The translations under genes were made by a program, and so were the position numbers. From Linum tenue (taxonomy: Eukaryota; Streptophyta; Magnoliopsida; Malpighiales; Linaceae), in contig CAMGYJ010000006.1 of assembly GCA_946122785.1 (NCBI GenBank), positions 496,001 to 560,000 of the forward strand: 64,000 nucleotides of DNA, given 5' to 3'. Below the pieces are notes generated by a model. The model was not told where the DNA came from. It did not search any database and saw only the letters and a program-made list of their open reading frames with translations. Numbering within the stretch: the stretch's first letter is position 1; every line of letters starts with the position of its first letter. This document shows, one piece after another, positions 39,681-51,412 of this stretch.

Positions 39681-40184
39681 AAGAGATATTTGGTGAACTA
39701 TATATTCATATCCTATAATACCATTTGATCCTCATATTGGTTGATCGGAGACGAACTATCTCATACATATGGTGATATAACTGTTATATATAGAAACAAA
39801 ACAAACTATAATAGACAAGTCCTGAATGTATTTCGTTACACTTTGTGATCCACCATATCTAAAGGACTTGTGGTTATGAACTATTTTCAAAGGAAATGAT
39901 CCTGACGATCATGTATGAAGAAAATCTAAAGATCATGCATCAAATTTACAATCTAGAAGATTGTTCACCAACTCACTCCCGACAACAATCTTTCTAAAAG
40001 TTGTTCGTGAAATTTGAGTTCACCAACTCAATAATCTGAAGTGATGTGGTCATGAGGGGGAGCATATACGCACTGCACTCTTTTTCCCTTAACCATGGTT
40101 TTTCCCAATGGGTTTTCCTGGTAAGGTTTTTAATGAGGCAGTATGAGATAGCGTAATGCAATCTAGCGGTCATCCAAGGGGGAG

Positions 40185-40461
40185 TATTATGTAAATATTG
40201 ATATATGGATGACCATTGCCATTACCACATTAGATGCTCACTTAGGAGTTACATGTAACCCCTATTCCTACATTATTATCTCTTATTCATATGCATTGAT
40301 ATAAGGATGTAGTGGTTACAAAAGTGTGCCTATAAATAGAGCATATTATTGTATCAAAAGTGGAGAATGAATAAGAAGAACTCTTCCCCTCTCTTCTCTT
40401 GTGTATTTCCCTCTCTAATCTTCTCTTGTAGTTGTTTGTATTTTCCATTAGTTTCATAACA
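40185..40461 (+). repeat. 3' LTR of the copia element
   Basis: 277 bp, identical by eye to the 5' LTR, with its TATA box at 40331-40338. It is followed by the target-site duplication GTAAA. Confidence 0.93.
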
Positions 40462-40466
40462 GTAAA

Positions 40467-42619
40467 CAAGTTTTCTTCAAAGATGAGACTACAGGATGGG
40501 ATTAGGTAGGGTTAGCACCGTGATAACTAGCAAAAAACGCTACTAAAAACAACGAAATCACTACGAATTATTATAAAATCAATACAACACCTAAGCTAAA
40601 TCACTACTAACCCTTGGTTAGGACGGTGCTAACTCTTGTACAATTAGCACCGTAACTCCTCCCGAGACTACATAATCACTTACTTTGTAGTTCGAGCTAG
40701 AAAATTTTCATTTTTCCTATTGAAAATCCTACAGCGAACAAAGGTTTGGTCCAGCAATTTTAACATGGAAGTTTACTGTTCAAAATTTAGGGTGGCTTTC
40801 CATCCTCTCTCTGGCTGCTAACCCCTTCGGTAGTATTTGTTAACTTTCTTATGTGAGGTCATTGTTTGAGTCGTCATATTATTCTCTTGTATGCTACCGA
40901 TGTGAGGTGTGCAAAAGATTAGAAATCAATCAATATCATAGACATGAAATACGTAACCTTGTTTAGCATTAATGATAAGTAAAATTGTATCTAGATAAAA
41001 AAAATCATCGTGTAAAATGATGATACAATATACATGTTTTATATTTGAAACTTTGATTAAATCGAAGCGAACGAACTTTTGGGTGAAGATTGATTTTTTT
41101 CCTAGAGTTGGATGGGATACACACTCATGGCACTAGTAAAGGCACAACGTGGGAGAGGGGAATGGGCACTCTAGCTTTCATTGAAGAGAGAAAAAGAACA
41201 CAAACACAACTACACAAGGATTCTTTGCCTTTTGAGTCTTGCCCATGAATCGATGTTGGAGAGGTTGAAACATGTGAATGACACACACTCTATACAATAA
41301 TTGTTCCCACCAAACATAAAATACAAGGGTCTTGTTACATTGCTCAAGAAGATGAGGGAGGAAATGTAGAGTACTTTTGTTGTTGTGAGCATAAATTTTC
41401 CTACCAAACTTGGCCTAGACTAGGTGCCACCAATCAATCCATCAACCCCCCACCGACCAATTTATATCGTGTAAGTTCAACCCTTGAAACCTTCCCAAAT
41501 ATGAAGAACAAAATCAGCCTATTATCGAGTAGGAGAACCAAGATAAGTAGCATTGACACCCATTACCAAATTGAGCATAAATAAGGAATTTCACTGAATA
41601 GAAGCAAGAAATATCTTCAATGGTCGCTAATGAGTAAATGAAGATGCATCTCGAAGGTACAAATCAATAATTCTCAATCACCCTGCAAGATCCTCAAATC
41701 GTTTTTGCCACCAAATCTCCAAGAATTACCTCGTGTATGAAAAACAAAGGCAGAGCCTTAATTACATTTAGACTCTGACCATGCGCTGAAGCCCCCCACG
41801 TCCGTCTTGATCATCTGAACGCTTCTCCCCGCTTATGATCGCTTCTCTCAGCTGTTGTTTGCATTGGGATTTCTTCATTATTTTGATGTTCTCTCATGTT
41901 GATGGGTGAACTTGTCCATCCTTCTGTCTATCTCCCTTCCTATTTAATCGCTATACTATGTACCTCATTCTTGGCTCCGGCCTCCATTGAATAATAATAA
42001 CAATCAATCATATTGGATTGGCTAGAATACTTGGGTGGTTTCCTTTAGGTAGTTCATCTTTGTAAGTAATTTGATCATGTGTTTTCTGAATTAGGTATTG
42101 CATGCTATGTTGCTTTTAGATGTAGCATAAGGATTTGTTTAACTGAAATACTACATGGATTAAACATATACTTGGTGATAAAAGTACTAGAAAGAAAAGG
42201 AGATTAAAGAGTTGATTTCTCTGCAATTAGTCAAACTTGTCAGCACATGCATGACTAAACAAACTAACCAATCACCTTGAGAATTTAATCCCTTTTCCCC
42301 CATTTGTTTCTTCTCTTCCTACAAAGAGATCATGCTTACCACCATTTGTGTGTCAGAGAATTGGATTTATTATGAAGAAACCTCTATTCTTTCTCATGCT
42401 CTGCCAGCTTTCATTCTTTAAGTCTTTCCCCTCTAATCATGCAAATTGCAGAACATCACAAGCAGGTTCCCCCACATGAAGACCTTACAAGCAACACTAG
42501 GGCTCATAATGCAGATCACATGCCCAAATGTTGTTAGTTCTATGCCCCTCTCTTGTGAAGATGAACCAACAGAGTTCCTATGACCAAATTTATGGCTCTC
42601 AGCCAGCCAGTGTTGTTTG
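40467..42619. other. Intergenic, no gene recognised
   Basis: AT-rich sequence without supportable coding regions. Near 40510-40665 the motif GTTAGCACCGT occurs in related direct and inverted forms (GGTTAGCACCGTG, GGACGGTGCTAACTC, ATTAGCACCGTAA), perhaps the remains of a small inverted-repeat element. Confidence 0.5.
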
Positions 42620-42813
42620 ATGATCGTCGCGGCAACTTGATATTAGGGATCTGAAAATTTGAAGCGAATTAGGAGAAGAAATTCACGCCAATCCAACAAA
42701 ACTCCTCTTACTCACGCTAGGACCACCTTCTTTACCACTCCTACTTCATAGTTTCTTCCCCTAATTCGCTTCAAAGTTTTAGATCCCTAATATCAAGTCG
42801 CAGCGACGATCAT
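42620..42813. repeat. Long hairpin: 62-bp inverted repeat with 70-bp spacer
   Basis: Arms 42620-42681 and 42752-42813 pair with only a few mismatches. Shared text includes ATGATCGTCGC, ACTTGATATTAGGGATCT and GAAGCGAATTAGG. It could be a MITE-like foldback or a source of hairpin RNA. No target-site duplication is obvious. Confidence 0.85.
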
Positions 42814-42880
42814 ACAGATGCTCTCAAACTGGACTTGGAATTGAATCCTGGATCTTGATTGGTTCGGAGTATCATTGTGA

Positions 42881-42976
42881 TTCGATTTTGATACTTAGGA
42901 TTAAGAACTTATTGGTTCCGGGATCTGTTTCGATTTTGATACTTAGGATTAAGAACTTATTGGTTTCGGGTTCAAA
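42881..42976. repeat. 48-bp tandem duplication
   Basis: Two near-identical 48-bp copies (42881-42928 and 42929-42976) beginning TTCGATTTTGATACTTAGG. Confidence 0.85.
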
Positions 42977-43398
42977 TCAGATCGTACTGAATAGAACCCG
43001 GATGCTTTATTGGTCCGATTCTGGTTCTGCAGCAACCAACCATTGCTGAGTCCCTGCTTAAATATTGGCTCCCTGCCCAAACAATTCAACAGCGGCAGTT
43101 CATGAATGCTAGAATAAATGCACTGTAAACACAGTGTTGGTGTCCAAAGATTGAAACTTTTTTCAATGTATCAATTAACCTTCTGTGATACCAGCAATGA
43201 CAATGTGGGGATGTGATGGTGATCATATCATCATAGGAACCAAAAGAAAAGGATGGAAAATCTGCCCTAAAACATCTGTTTCAAGGACTTCTTAGTTCTT
43301 TCTACCACTACTGTACATATCACACAGCAAAATGTTGAAGGAAAAATGGATTTAACTTATAAAGTAAGGGCGATAAATAAAGAGCAAGCTTTTCTTCC
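42977..43398. other. Spacer and 3' UTR of the receptor kinase gene
   Basis: No coding region is supported. The part next to 43398 is presumably the 3' UTR of the minus-strand receptor kinase. Confidence 0.5.
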
Positions 43399-45954
43399 CT
43401 AACTTCTTGGTTCAATATCTTTAAGAAGTCCAACTACCTGCTGCATGCTCGGCCGCTTCGATGGAAGATCAGCTGTGCATAGGTAACCAATCTTCAGAGC
43501 TTCTGCCATGTCTCGATCCAATCCCGTACCTCGAATCTTCGGATCAATAGCTCTCAGACTTTGGTTCTTTCTCACCAACCCTCTAACCCAACTAACTAAA
43601 CTGCCATCTCTCTCTTCATGATAGTCATCTTGAACCGGCTTCTTCCCTGAGATCAACTCAAACAGAATGACCCCATAGCAATAGACATCAGACTTAGGTG
43701 TTGGAATGTCATAATCTGGGTCAGAGAACTCTGGTGGCGAGTAACCAGGCGAGCCACGAGCAATCTCCTCGTCCAACCCATTTCCGAAGACCTTAGCTAA
43801 CCCAAAGTCGGACAACCTTGGCTCCAAGTTATAGTCCAAGTAGACACTGCTGGCCTTGACATCTCTGTGAATGATTGGTGGAGAGCATCCATGGTGGAGG
43901 AATGCCAAGGCACGAGCTGTCCCGAGAGCAATCTTGTGTCTGAATGCCCATGTTGTTAACAAACCTTCAGAGCCCACATTTTGGATCCCATTGTTGTCAT
44001 CTTTCTCCCATGTCTCCGTGGTCCAATCGTCTGTAGTCGCTTGAACACCGAGTGGGAGATCATGCAAGAGATTCTGCAAGTTGCCATTCTCCATGTAGTC
44101 ATAGATGGCAATCCTCTGCTCTCCAGCAAGGCAATAACCAGTCAATGGGACGAGATTAGGGTGCTTGATTCGACCGAGGTACTCGAGCTCTCGAGCAGCT
44201 TCTTGTTCTGTCAATGTAGAGCCATGCACAAGTACTTTAACAGCCACATGGATTCCACCGGGTAGGAATCCACTATAGACAGGACCAAACTTGCCCTCGG
44301 CTAGAAGAGTGCCACGATCGAAGTTTGAAGTTGCTGCCAAGAGATCAGCGAATGTGATGTTCAACAATGGCTTCTCGAAAATCACTACCCCGACCGAATT
44401 AGCCTGCTTCACATCAGCAACCCATGTTGTTGAATCGGTCTGGAAAGAGAAGGGCCCCGAAATGTTCTGTTCTTCCTTGTATGACATTTGCTTCACTGGC
44501 CACATTCTGGACTTCCTCCTGCAGCCAAAGGCTAAGAACAGCAGTAGAGCAACGAGCAAGGTGACCATCGAGATGGTTAATGCTATGGCAAGCTTTTGTC
44601 CCTTGTGGTGGCGGGCTTTTTCTTTGAAGAGATCTGGATTTGCAGCAATGGGGCAGCTGTTTGATGAGCCATGTAACCGAGTTTGGACCATCTCGGACGA
44701 GATTTCCGGACCACCACAGAAGGTAAAGTTGTTGTAAGAGAAGTTGAAGCTCAACATCGATGGAAGCTTCTGAAGCACTTGTGAAGGGATTCCGCCAGAC
44801 ATGTTGTTGTTTGAAATGTCCAGAATTTGGAGGCTTTTCATGGTCAATGAAGAAGGAATATCCCCAGTGAGATGATTATCAGAGAGATCAAGTGTATTGA
44901 GATTCCCAAGTTTGGAAATTTCACCAGGAACCGAACCAATGAGGCCAGTTTTCGACAAGTTCAGATACTCTAGACCCCGAACCTCAGTGATTTCTGGGAA
45001 TTCCTTCCTGGAGAATCTATTTAATGCAAGATTGAGATGCTTGAGATTATTAGCTTGACTGAAATCCCCAAACATTTCTCCACTCAACTCATTCTCTGAC
45101 AAGTCTAGATAAACCAAGTTGGAACTGAGTTGTACCTGAGAGATATGACCTTCAAACTTGTTCCTGCTTAAATCCATCACCTCTAATCCTTCATGAAACA
45201 AACCTAAAACTGAACCTTTGAATAAATTCCCAGAAATGTTGAGAAAAGCCAAAGACTTCATCTCCGAAAAATCGGAGTCTCTTCCTTCAATCCCAATTCC
45301 AGCAAGATTCAACCTTTGGAGATTTGGAAATGAAGCTCCAAATCCATCTGGTAATGACCCATTTAGCTTATTCAACGAGATATCCAAATCAACCAATGAC
45401 ATGCAATTCAGAATCCCAGCTGGAATCCTACCTTCAAACCCATTTCCACCAAGCTTAAGAACTCGCAAGCTGCGTAAAGACCCAACAGCCGGAGGGATTT
45501 CCCCATTTAAGCTGTTTCCAGATAGATCAAGCGTTTCCAAACCACCAAAATTGCCAATGTTGTTAGGAAGGAAGCCAGAAATCTGATTAGAAGACAGATT
45601 GAGGGTTTTGAGAGAGCTTAAACTCCACATATCTGAAGGCAAAGCAGTGATTCTGTTGCTGCTGAGATCTAGAGTCTTGAGGTTGCTTAGCTTCCCAATT
45701 GTGATGTCAGGGATTGGACCAGAGAGTTCCAACCCTGAAGCCACTAAACCCACAACGTACTCTTTCTGGGAATCACAGAACACTCCTAGCCAGGAACAAA
45801 CCGGAGATGAGGAGTTGTAAAGTGGAGAGGAAGCTTTACCCATGTGCTTGAAGAACTCAGAGACGAAATACCCATCTGTGTTGGGCTGTTGAGAAGCTGA
45901 AAGCTTGAAGAACAGAGTGAGAACCAAAATGGAGGCGAAGGAGCCAAAACCCAT
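43399..45954 (-). CDS. LRR receptor-like kinase, At2g24230 type
   Basis: A single 851-codon exon. Residues 1-21 look like a signal peptide ([20 protein letters not shown]), followed by the CSWLGVFCD cap motif near residue 53. About a dozen leucine-rich repeats of the LxxLxLSxNxLxG form span roughly 85-410. A transmembrane helix lies at about 453-477, then a basic stop-transfer GCRRKSR. The kinase domain covers about 550-848. It keeps the ATP-binding lysine (VAVK, K573), the HRD catalytic loop (IIHRDVK, D698), DFG (D716) and SPGYSPPEF, so it is probably an active RD kinase. The glycine loop is [10 protein letters not shown], with Ala for the first Gly. The text closely follows Arabidopsis At2g24230 as I recall it. 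The protein should act at the plasma membrane; its ligand is unknown to me. The ATG begins the only frame with a signal peptide. Confidence 0.95.
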   Translation of the reverse strand: MGFGSFASILVLTLFFKLSASQQPNTDGYFVSEFFKHMGKASSPLYNSSSPVCSWLGVFCDSQKEYVVGLVASGLELSGPIPDITIGKLSNLKTLDLSSNRITALPSDMWSLSSLKTLNLSSNQISGFLPNNIGNFGGLETLDLSGNSLNGEIPPAVGSLRSLRVLKLGGNGFEGRIPAGILNCMSLVDLDISLNKLNGSLPDGFGASFPNLQRLNLAGIGIEGRDSDFSEMKSLAFLNISGNLFKGSVLGLFHEGLEVMDLSRNKFEGHISQVQLSSNLVYLDLSENELSGEMFGDFSQANNLKHLNLALNRFSRKEFPEITEVRGLEYLNLSKTGLIGSVPGEISKLGNLNTLDLSDNHLTGDIPSSLTMKSLQILDISNNNMSGGIPSQVLQKLPSMLSFNFSYNNFTFCGGPEISSEMVQTRLHGSSNSCPIAANPDLFKEKARHHKGQKLAIALTISMVTLLVALLLFLAFGCRRKSRMWPVKQMSYKEEQNISGPFSFQTDSTTWVADVKQANSVGVVIFEKPLLNITFADLLAATSNFDRGTLLAEGKFGPVYSGFLPGGIHVAVKVLVHGSTLTEQEAARELEYLGRIKHPNLVPLTGYCLAGEQRIAIYDYMENGNLQNLLHDLPLGVQATTDDWTTETWEKDDNNGIQNVGSEGLLTTWAFRHKIALGTARALAFLHHGCSPPIIHRDVKASSVYLDYNLEPRLSDFGLAKVFGNGLDEEIARGSPGYSPPEFSDPDYDIPTPKSDVYCYGVILFELISGKKPVQDDYHEERDGSLVSWVRGLVRKNQSLRAIDPKIRGTGLDRDMAEALKIGYLCTADLPSKRPSMQQVVGLLKDIEPRS

Positions 45955-46554
45955 CTGGAATCAACAGCCAGAAACCAGAAAAGCTCCTCCCTTTTTTCTT
46001 CACATGCAAAAGAAACACACCAGAAAGGAACCCCCTGAAAGCACCTTTTTTCTCCAGAAAACAGAAGAAAGCAGTCTTTCTTACAAGAGCTACAGCTCCT
46101 GCCTCAGACTTTTGGGCTTTGGAAACTCCATTTTAACAAGGACTCCACCCACAGTGAGACTGAAGTCTGAGATTCTTTAGCAATTCAGATAAAAAAGGAG
46201 CAAGCTTTTTTCCAAGGGGGAAAACTACAACGAGCTAAAGCGTGGTGGTATCGTGGTGGTGGTGGGGTGATATTCCATTGCCCAAAAGGGACCAAAACTT
46301 CAAACCCAGAAGAGCCAAAAGTGGGTCTGAGAGAGAATTTTGAGATAACAAATGGGCAGCTTTTACTTGTGGGGAAGACTCAAATGAAGAAGAAGAACGT
46401 GAGCATCACTTTGTCTGAGCTTTTAGAAAGAGGGTTTTCAGTAGAATCCAACAGAAGAAACAAATGAAAGACAAAGCAATGGCTCAAAATTCAGCTCTCA
46501 CTAGCAATGGGGCTTTTTAGGAACTGTGAGGGGAAAGGGAGAGATGGTGATTAC
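45955..46554 (-). other. Probable 5' UTR intron of the receptor kinase gene
   Basis: On the minus strand, TTTGAG/GTAATC at 46554 is a plausible donor and GATTCCAG directly before the ATG at 45954 a plausible acceptor. This would place a 600-base intron in the 5' leader with its AG touching the start codon. It is inferred from splice-site text only. Confidence 0.4.
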
Positions 46555-49300
46555 CTCAAAAGGGAAGAGGAAGCAAGAAGTGGACAGGAGTTGGGGGAAG
46601 CTGTTTTCATAAATGAGTAGGAAAGGAACCCATTGATGAGATGTTGTTGATTTTGTGCATAGGGAGGTGATTGTTTTATTGGTGGGTATTCAATGATTCT
46701 TCTTCAATTTAGCAATTAGTGATATGGCAAATGATATCTATTTCTTTTTTTCTTTTATGGTTTCCTTGTTTGCTCTTGCAAAAATGGGAAAGCAAAATCT
46801 TTGGTCTATCAATCAATAGTGTCACCCATTGAATCAAAACTACCATCTTCAATTCTTCATGGTGATCTTTTTCTCTTACTCTTTCTCCTAAATGGCTCCA
46901 ATTTTCCATTTCTTGTCTTCCTGCTACAAGGATATCGCCCATTGAAGCTGTTTTTTGGTCCAAAGATTGAATCTTTAGGGGCCAACAGAGGGGAGTGGAG
47001 GAGGAAATGGGTGGGTAAGCCTTTTGTTGCATTAAAAACTTCCACAAGGAAATGTCAAAGATTCTGTATCTAAAATGTATGGATTTGGTTTTTCTTCTTT
47101 TCTTTTAAAAGTTGGTCACTTTGGGTTGAAAGAGGGTTTGGTGAGGATTAAGACAAACGTGTAGTGGAAGTAACAATTAAGGATTGACAAGATTGGAATA
47201 TACAAGGCTGTGAAGGTTTGACATTGTATCAGTAGAGTACCTTCTTGACAACACTTAAGGCTACGTGAGAACATGCATCGATTCTATCTGTTGTTTGAGT
47301 TGAGTCTCATGTCGATACTTTATATTTACTTCTTTGTTGATTGTATTTTCAAGAATTTGATATGATAATTACTTCTTTATTGAAAGTTTTCAATCAGATT
47401 TTTTTATTCAAAATGGAATCCTCGTATGTAAAAACACGTCATTGAAATACTAGTAGATGAAATGAATCTCAAAGTTAAGTCTGAAACTAAAATTGATCAA
47501 TTTCTTCGAGGATGGGTTTGTTGGTCTTATATGTTCAAACATATGCTAAGGGTGTTGTATTAAAAACATCCTAATCGACATCATTTTTTCTTAACTACAA
47601 TATTACAGGAACAGTTATTATAACAATAAGCATTACATTTCATGGACCAAAATCATTGTGAAATCACCATGCTTTCACATGTTATTGTGGCCTTTGATGG
47701 AACAAAAAAGAATGGCAACCCACTTTTTCCCCCACTTATTTTTTACCACTGTTTTCTGTTCATCATCATTTTGTTTGAGGAACAACAGACACAGGAGAAG
47801 AGAAATGAAATGAAGGTAAATTGAACTTTACTTCACTAGTACTCCCATCTCCATACTTAGATTCTTGTTTTGCTTATGAGGCTAATCATGTGGTCTTATC
47901 CCACTTGGTGGTTTCCTTGCTTCTTCATTTGAGTAGAAGAGCAACTGAGGAGTTGTAAGTATATTCCTCATTGTTACACTAATGATAGGAAAGTATGTTC
48001 TCTCTCATTGAACAACTACCTTATTTCATAAGCTAATTTAATTCCAAGTATACAAAGAAGAAATGAGTTTTTTATTTTATTTTATCAAATCCTTCATAGA
48101 GCATATGCATTTTTAGAGGTAGGTAAAATGATCCATCACAAGAGTCTCTATGATCTACATTGACTATAGGTATCAACCTTTCATAATCCGACTCTCTTCA
48201 TTGGAAGTAATGTGATATGACAGTTATTTAGTAAGAACTAGATTGACCTTTTATACAATAATCATCGATATAATGTGTCTGGAAATTATCCAAACCTAAC
48301 ATATCCGGTATATCAATCCATCCAAGTATCCTAATGTCTATATGTCTCTCAAGCCACAAAAGGAGCGCTTGACCTGGAAGTACGAAGGAGTACAAGTCAA
48401 AAATACGCGTTAAGCTGCTAACTCGTTGATAGTTCTTAGCCTAAAAATCTCTGTATTCAGTATGATAATAAGTCATAACCACACAATAGGATTTTCATGC
48501 ATAAAATAAGATAAGATTAACCACATAAACATCATGGAACCACCACGTTGGTGGGTTATATGCACACTTTAATTTATACTAATCGTATAATGCCAAACAA
48601 GAACCTTTTGCTATCAAATAAGGAGGTATTAATATACTCTTCCCTTATGGTCCAACTTTCTTGTAATAGTTTCTAGAAAAAAATGATTATATGGTCCAAC
48701 TTCAAGAAGTCATCTATGATTTTAAATGTAAACCCATTTTTGTTCATATTTGGATTTGATTGTGATTTGTTATGGGGTTATGGGTGTGAACCATCTTGTT
48801 AATTAATTATTTGAGTTGGTTTAGGACCCTACCACACAACATGACTTTGAAAGAACAATGAAGAAGTACCTAATCTTATTAAGACTAATGATTAGCCCTA
48901 AAACTATAATAATTATAATGATCCATGGATCTTGTTTGTATGTCTGGAATTTCCCAATTTGCCCATTGGCCATACCAATCAAACCAAGGGGTTCCAAAGG
49001 GTAGCATGGTCTTGCTTAGACTAATATGAATTGATTGGTATATATATTATGGGGGACAAAGCTGTCTTTTCATGGGACTATTGGGTGGAAAATGAGAGAA
49101 GCATATGAGTTTACAAAGAAGAGTCGTGCAAACATTTTGAGTTGAATATTTGCTATTTTAATAAGGGGCAAAATAGATTTTCAAAGTGTTATCTAAGTTA
49201 CATATTGGTGATGTCTTGTTGATCTCACAACAGTATAGACCTGTCTAGTACACACAAACAGAAGAAAGTCATTCAATTAGATTTTTCATCTGCTGATATT
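46555..49300. other. Receptor kinase promoter region and intergenic sequence
   Basis: The first few hundred bases presumably include the 5' leader and promoter of the minus-strand kinase gene. The rest is AT-rich, with no coding region, RNA gene or element I can support. Confidence 0.5.
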
Positions 49301-49404
49301 TCGGCTTTGCTCAAGTCAGCTGCACGAGTTCTTGAGTATTGGAGTCTGCAAATCGGCTTTGCTCAAGTCAGCTGCACGAGTTCTTGAGTATTGGAGTCTG
49401 CAAA
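49301..49404. repeat. 52-bp perfect tandem duplication
   Basis: Copies at 49301-49352 and 49353-49404, starting TCGGCTTTGCTCAAGTCAGC and ending GGAGTCTGCAAA, identical by eye and therefore recent. Confidence 0.93.
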
Positions 49405-50246
49405 TGATACCATATGTTACTATATTGTTGATCTCTCAACAGTTGATTGATTGGTGGGTGGTAACCTGAAACAAAGCAAAACGGGACGAGATCAGAAAGG
49501 GGCAAATATTAGATACATAACCTATTTTTATATAGTCATCCATAATCATTTACAAGGGATCATACGACTCTTAATCTCTTATCATAATATAATATATTTT
49601 ATCATAGTGGTAAGAGTCGTATCTTCCTCTGATAAACATGTTTATACCGTTAAAAGCTATGCACCTGATTCGCTCTTGGAGGAAGGGGAAAAAATAAGTA
49701 GAACAAGGGAGAGTGTAATAGTGCATGCGTTATGCACTTATGTCATGATAGCCACAAGAGGCAAACAAATGAGAGCTTTCATTTCACTCCATAATGCCAA
49801 TGCGTGGGGTAAAAGATGTTCATTTGCAGTTGACGTGAAACACAAGCAAAACCAATAAGGAATGGACGAACTACCATAACAAGAAGAAAAGAGTACAAAA
49901 TTAGAAGAGTCAGAAACTCAAAGGTTGAAAACATGGAGGGAATTGGTTCCCAAGAAACAACAGTAAAACGGTTTATATTATTGATGTACTGGATAAGTTT
50001 ATGAAGTTGTCAGGACTCACATATACTTCTAACAAAAAATTGTAAAATCGTACCGAATGTCGTAACGGAAAAGGACAGCGATAGGATATTTTATACTAAA
50101 ATCGTGGTTTAACTTTGGTTAACTTTGTTTTATACCGCCTATCGGTGTAACATCCGGTGGTATAGGTTTTTCTAATCGAACCCCCAGTACATATGATACG
50201 GTTTTTCAATATTTGCTTCTAACAACTTTGTTGCAAAGGTGTCAAT
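49405..50246. other. Intergenic, no gene recognised
   Basis: A 135-codon open frame at 49451-49858 has no recognisable domain and the composition of non-coding sequence. I see nothing else here. Confidence 0.5.
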
Positions 50247-50254
50247 GGTGGAAG

Positions 50255-50927
50255 TAGGGCTGCAAATGAGCCGAGCCGAGTCGAGTTTTACCCCAGCTTG
50301 AGCTCGGCTCGTTAATAAACGAGCCGAGCTCGAGCTCAGCTCGTTTATTAACGAGCCGAGTCGAGTCGAGCTCGAGCTAGCTTGTTTACTAAAATCTTAA
50401 CTTTTATTTGGTACTTCATTTTGTATATCATTATACACATGATTTATTTTGTTAGCTAATATCATATTATACTTTGTTGGTATCATATATCATTTAGTTA
50501 ATAAATTTTAACTACTCCAAATCATGTTATTTCATAGTAACGAAGCAATTTATGATACATAATTTTTTCAAAGTAGAAAATAAGATATATTTGCTCACAT
50601 ACTCAACGTTTTAAACTTTATATATGGTGAAATATATAATTTTACAACCATATGAATTAAAAACATAAGATATAGATTGATTCGTTCATAAGTAGGTAAT
50701 CGAGTTGGCTATCTAGCCACATGTTGAGACATATCATGAGCTCTAAACGAGCCAGCTCACGAGTTTAGCTCAACAAGCCTCCGAGTCGAGCTAGCTCGCG
50801 AGCTTCACGAGTTGAAGAAAGTTTAGCTCGTGTTCGGCTCGTTTATTAACGAGCCGAGTTTCGAACGAGCTTTCCTCGAGTCGAACACCGAATCGCTCGC
50901 GAACAGCTCGGCTCATTTGCAGCCCTA
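50255..50927. mobile_element. Non-autonomous hAT-type element (MITE), 673 bp
   Basis: Terminal inverted repeats of about 22 bp begin TAGGGCTGCAAATGAGCCGA at both ends, and the 8-bp target-site duplication GGTGGAAG is perfect (50247-50254 and 50928-50935). An 8-bp duplication and a YAGGG terminus are hAT features. The subterminal regions are packed with GAGCCGAG/CTCGGCTC motifs in both orientations, likely transposase-binding sites. The core is AT-rich and encodes nothing. Confidence 0.95.
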
Positions 50928-50952
50928 GGTGGAAGGTGATGAATTTTTTTTT

Positions 50953-51412
50953 CTAATTGAGATCCTGGCAGGCTCTCCTCTCGAAGTAGACCCTCTTGTC
51001 CAGGAGATCGATCATACCCAACGTTGTAGTTTTGCTGAGCCAGGATCCCAATGTTGCCCAACTGGGTGGAATCAGCTACCCCGAAAGCCAAGCAGAAGTT
51101 GTCCTCCTGATCCGGCAGTTGCATGAAACTCCCGAATGCATCAATCGACAGATCTGCCCTGCCAGCGAAATGGATCTCCAAAACTGGGAACCCGTCGGTG
51201 ATATCCCTTATGTAGTAGATTGAATGGCTTGATTGGATTGAGTTTGCTCTCAGATGGATGTCGTAGTCTGAAACCAAGGACGATGAGGCGAGCTGTGGGG
51301 TGGGGTTGAAGATTGTATTGCGGGGGATCAAGTTCATCCGAGTGGTGGAGACACAGGTAGTTGATGCTATGGCTAAGAGGAGGAAAACAGAGAAGAGCTA
51401 TGTTGGATACAT
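50953..51412 (-). pseudogene. Nepenthesin-like aspartic protease pseudogene
   Basis: Minus strand. The N-terminal part has a hydrophobic, signal-like stretch (LFSVFLLLAIASTTCVS) but a stop codon at 51398-51400, five codons after the upstream ATG at 51412. The frame from the ATG at 51337 reads MNLIPRNTIFNP and goes directly to C-terminal text of A1 aspartic proteases (GFPVLEIHFAGRADL, NFCLAFGVADSTQLGNIG, QQNYNVGYD). Both catalytic DTG/DSG segments are missing, so a large internal deletion has occurred. A GATC duplication at 51006-51013 shifts the frame. The shifted frame continues with LLDKRVYFERRAC, as expected for the family C-terminus, to a TAG at 50953. It is not functional as a protease. 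The hAT MITE lies 18 bp beyond this stop, after its target-site duplication. Confidence 0.8.

Larger units (their letters stand above)
35563..40461 (+). mobile_element. Ty1-copia-type LTR retrotransposon, structurally complete ends, coding region decayed
   Basis: A 4.9-kb element with two 277-bp LTRs that look identical by eye, flanked by the 5-bp target-site duplication GTAAA (35558-35562 and 40462-40466). A polypurine tract, CCAAGGGGGAG, sits at 40174-40184 directly before the 3' LTR. The interior has a degenerate gag zinc knuckle followed by remnants of integrase and reverse transcriptase/RNase H in that order, which is the copia arrangement. Every coding block is broken by stops and frameshifts. 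The LTRs start TATTATG and end CATAACA, so the usual TG start is TA in both. Confidence 0.93.

Noticed and set aside
43981..45586. Plus-strand frames of 94-148 codons under the receptor kinase
   Set aside because: They are shadows of the long, well-supported minus-strand kinase frame.
49451..49858. 135-codon plus-strand frame
   Set aside because: No domain, low-complexity N-terminus, no flanking gene signals; kept as intergenic.
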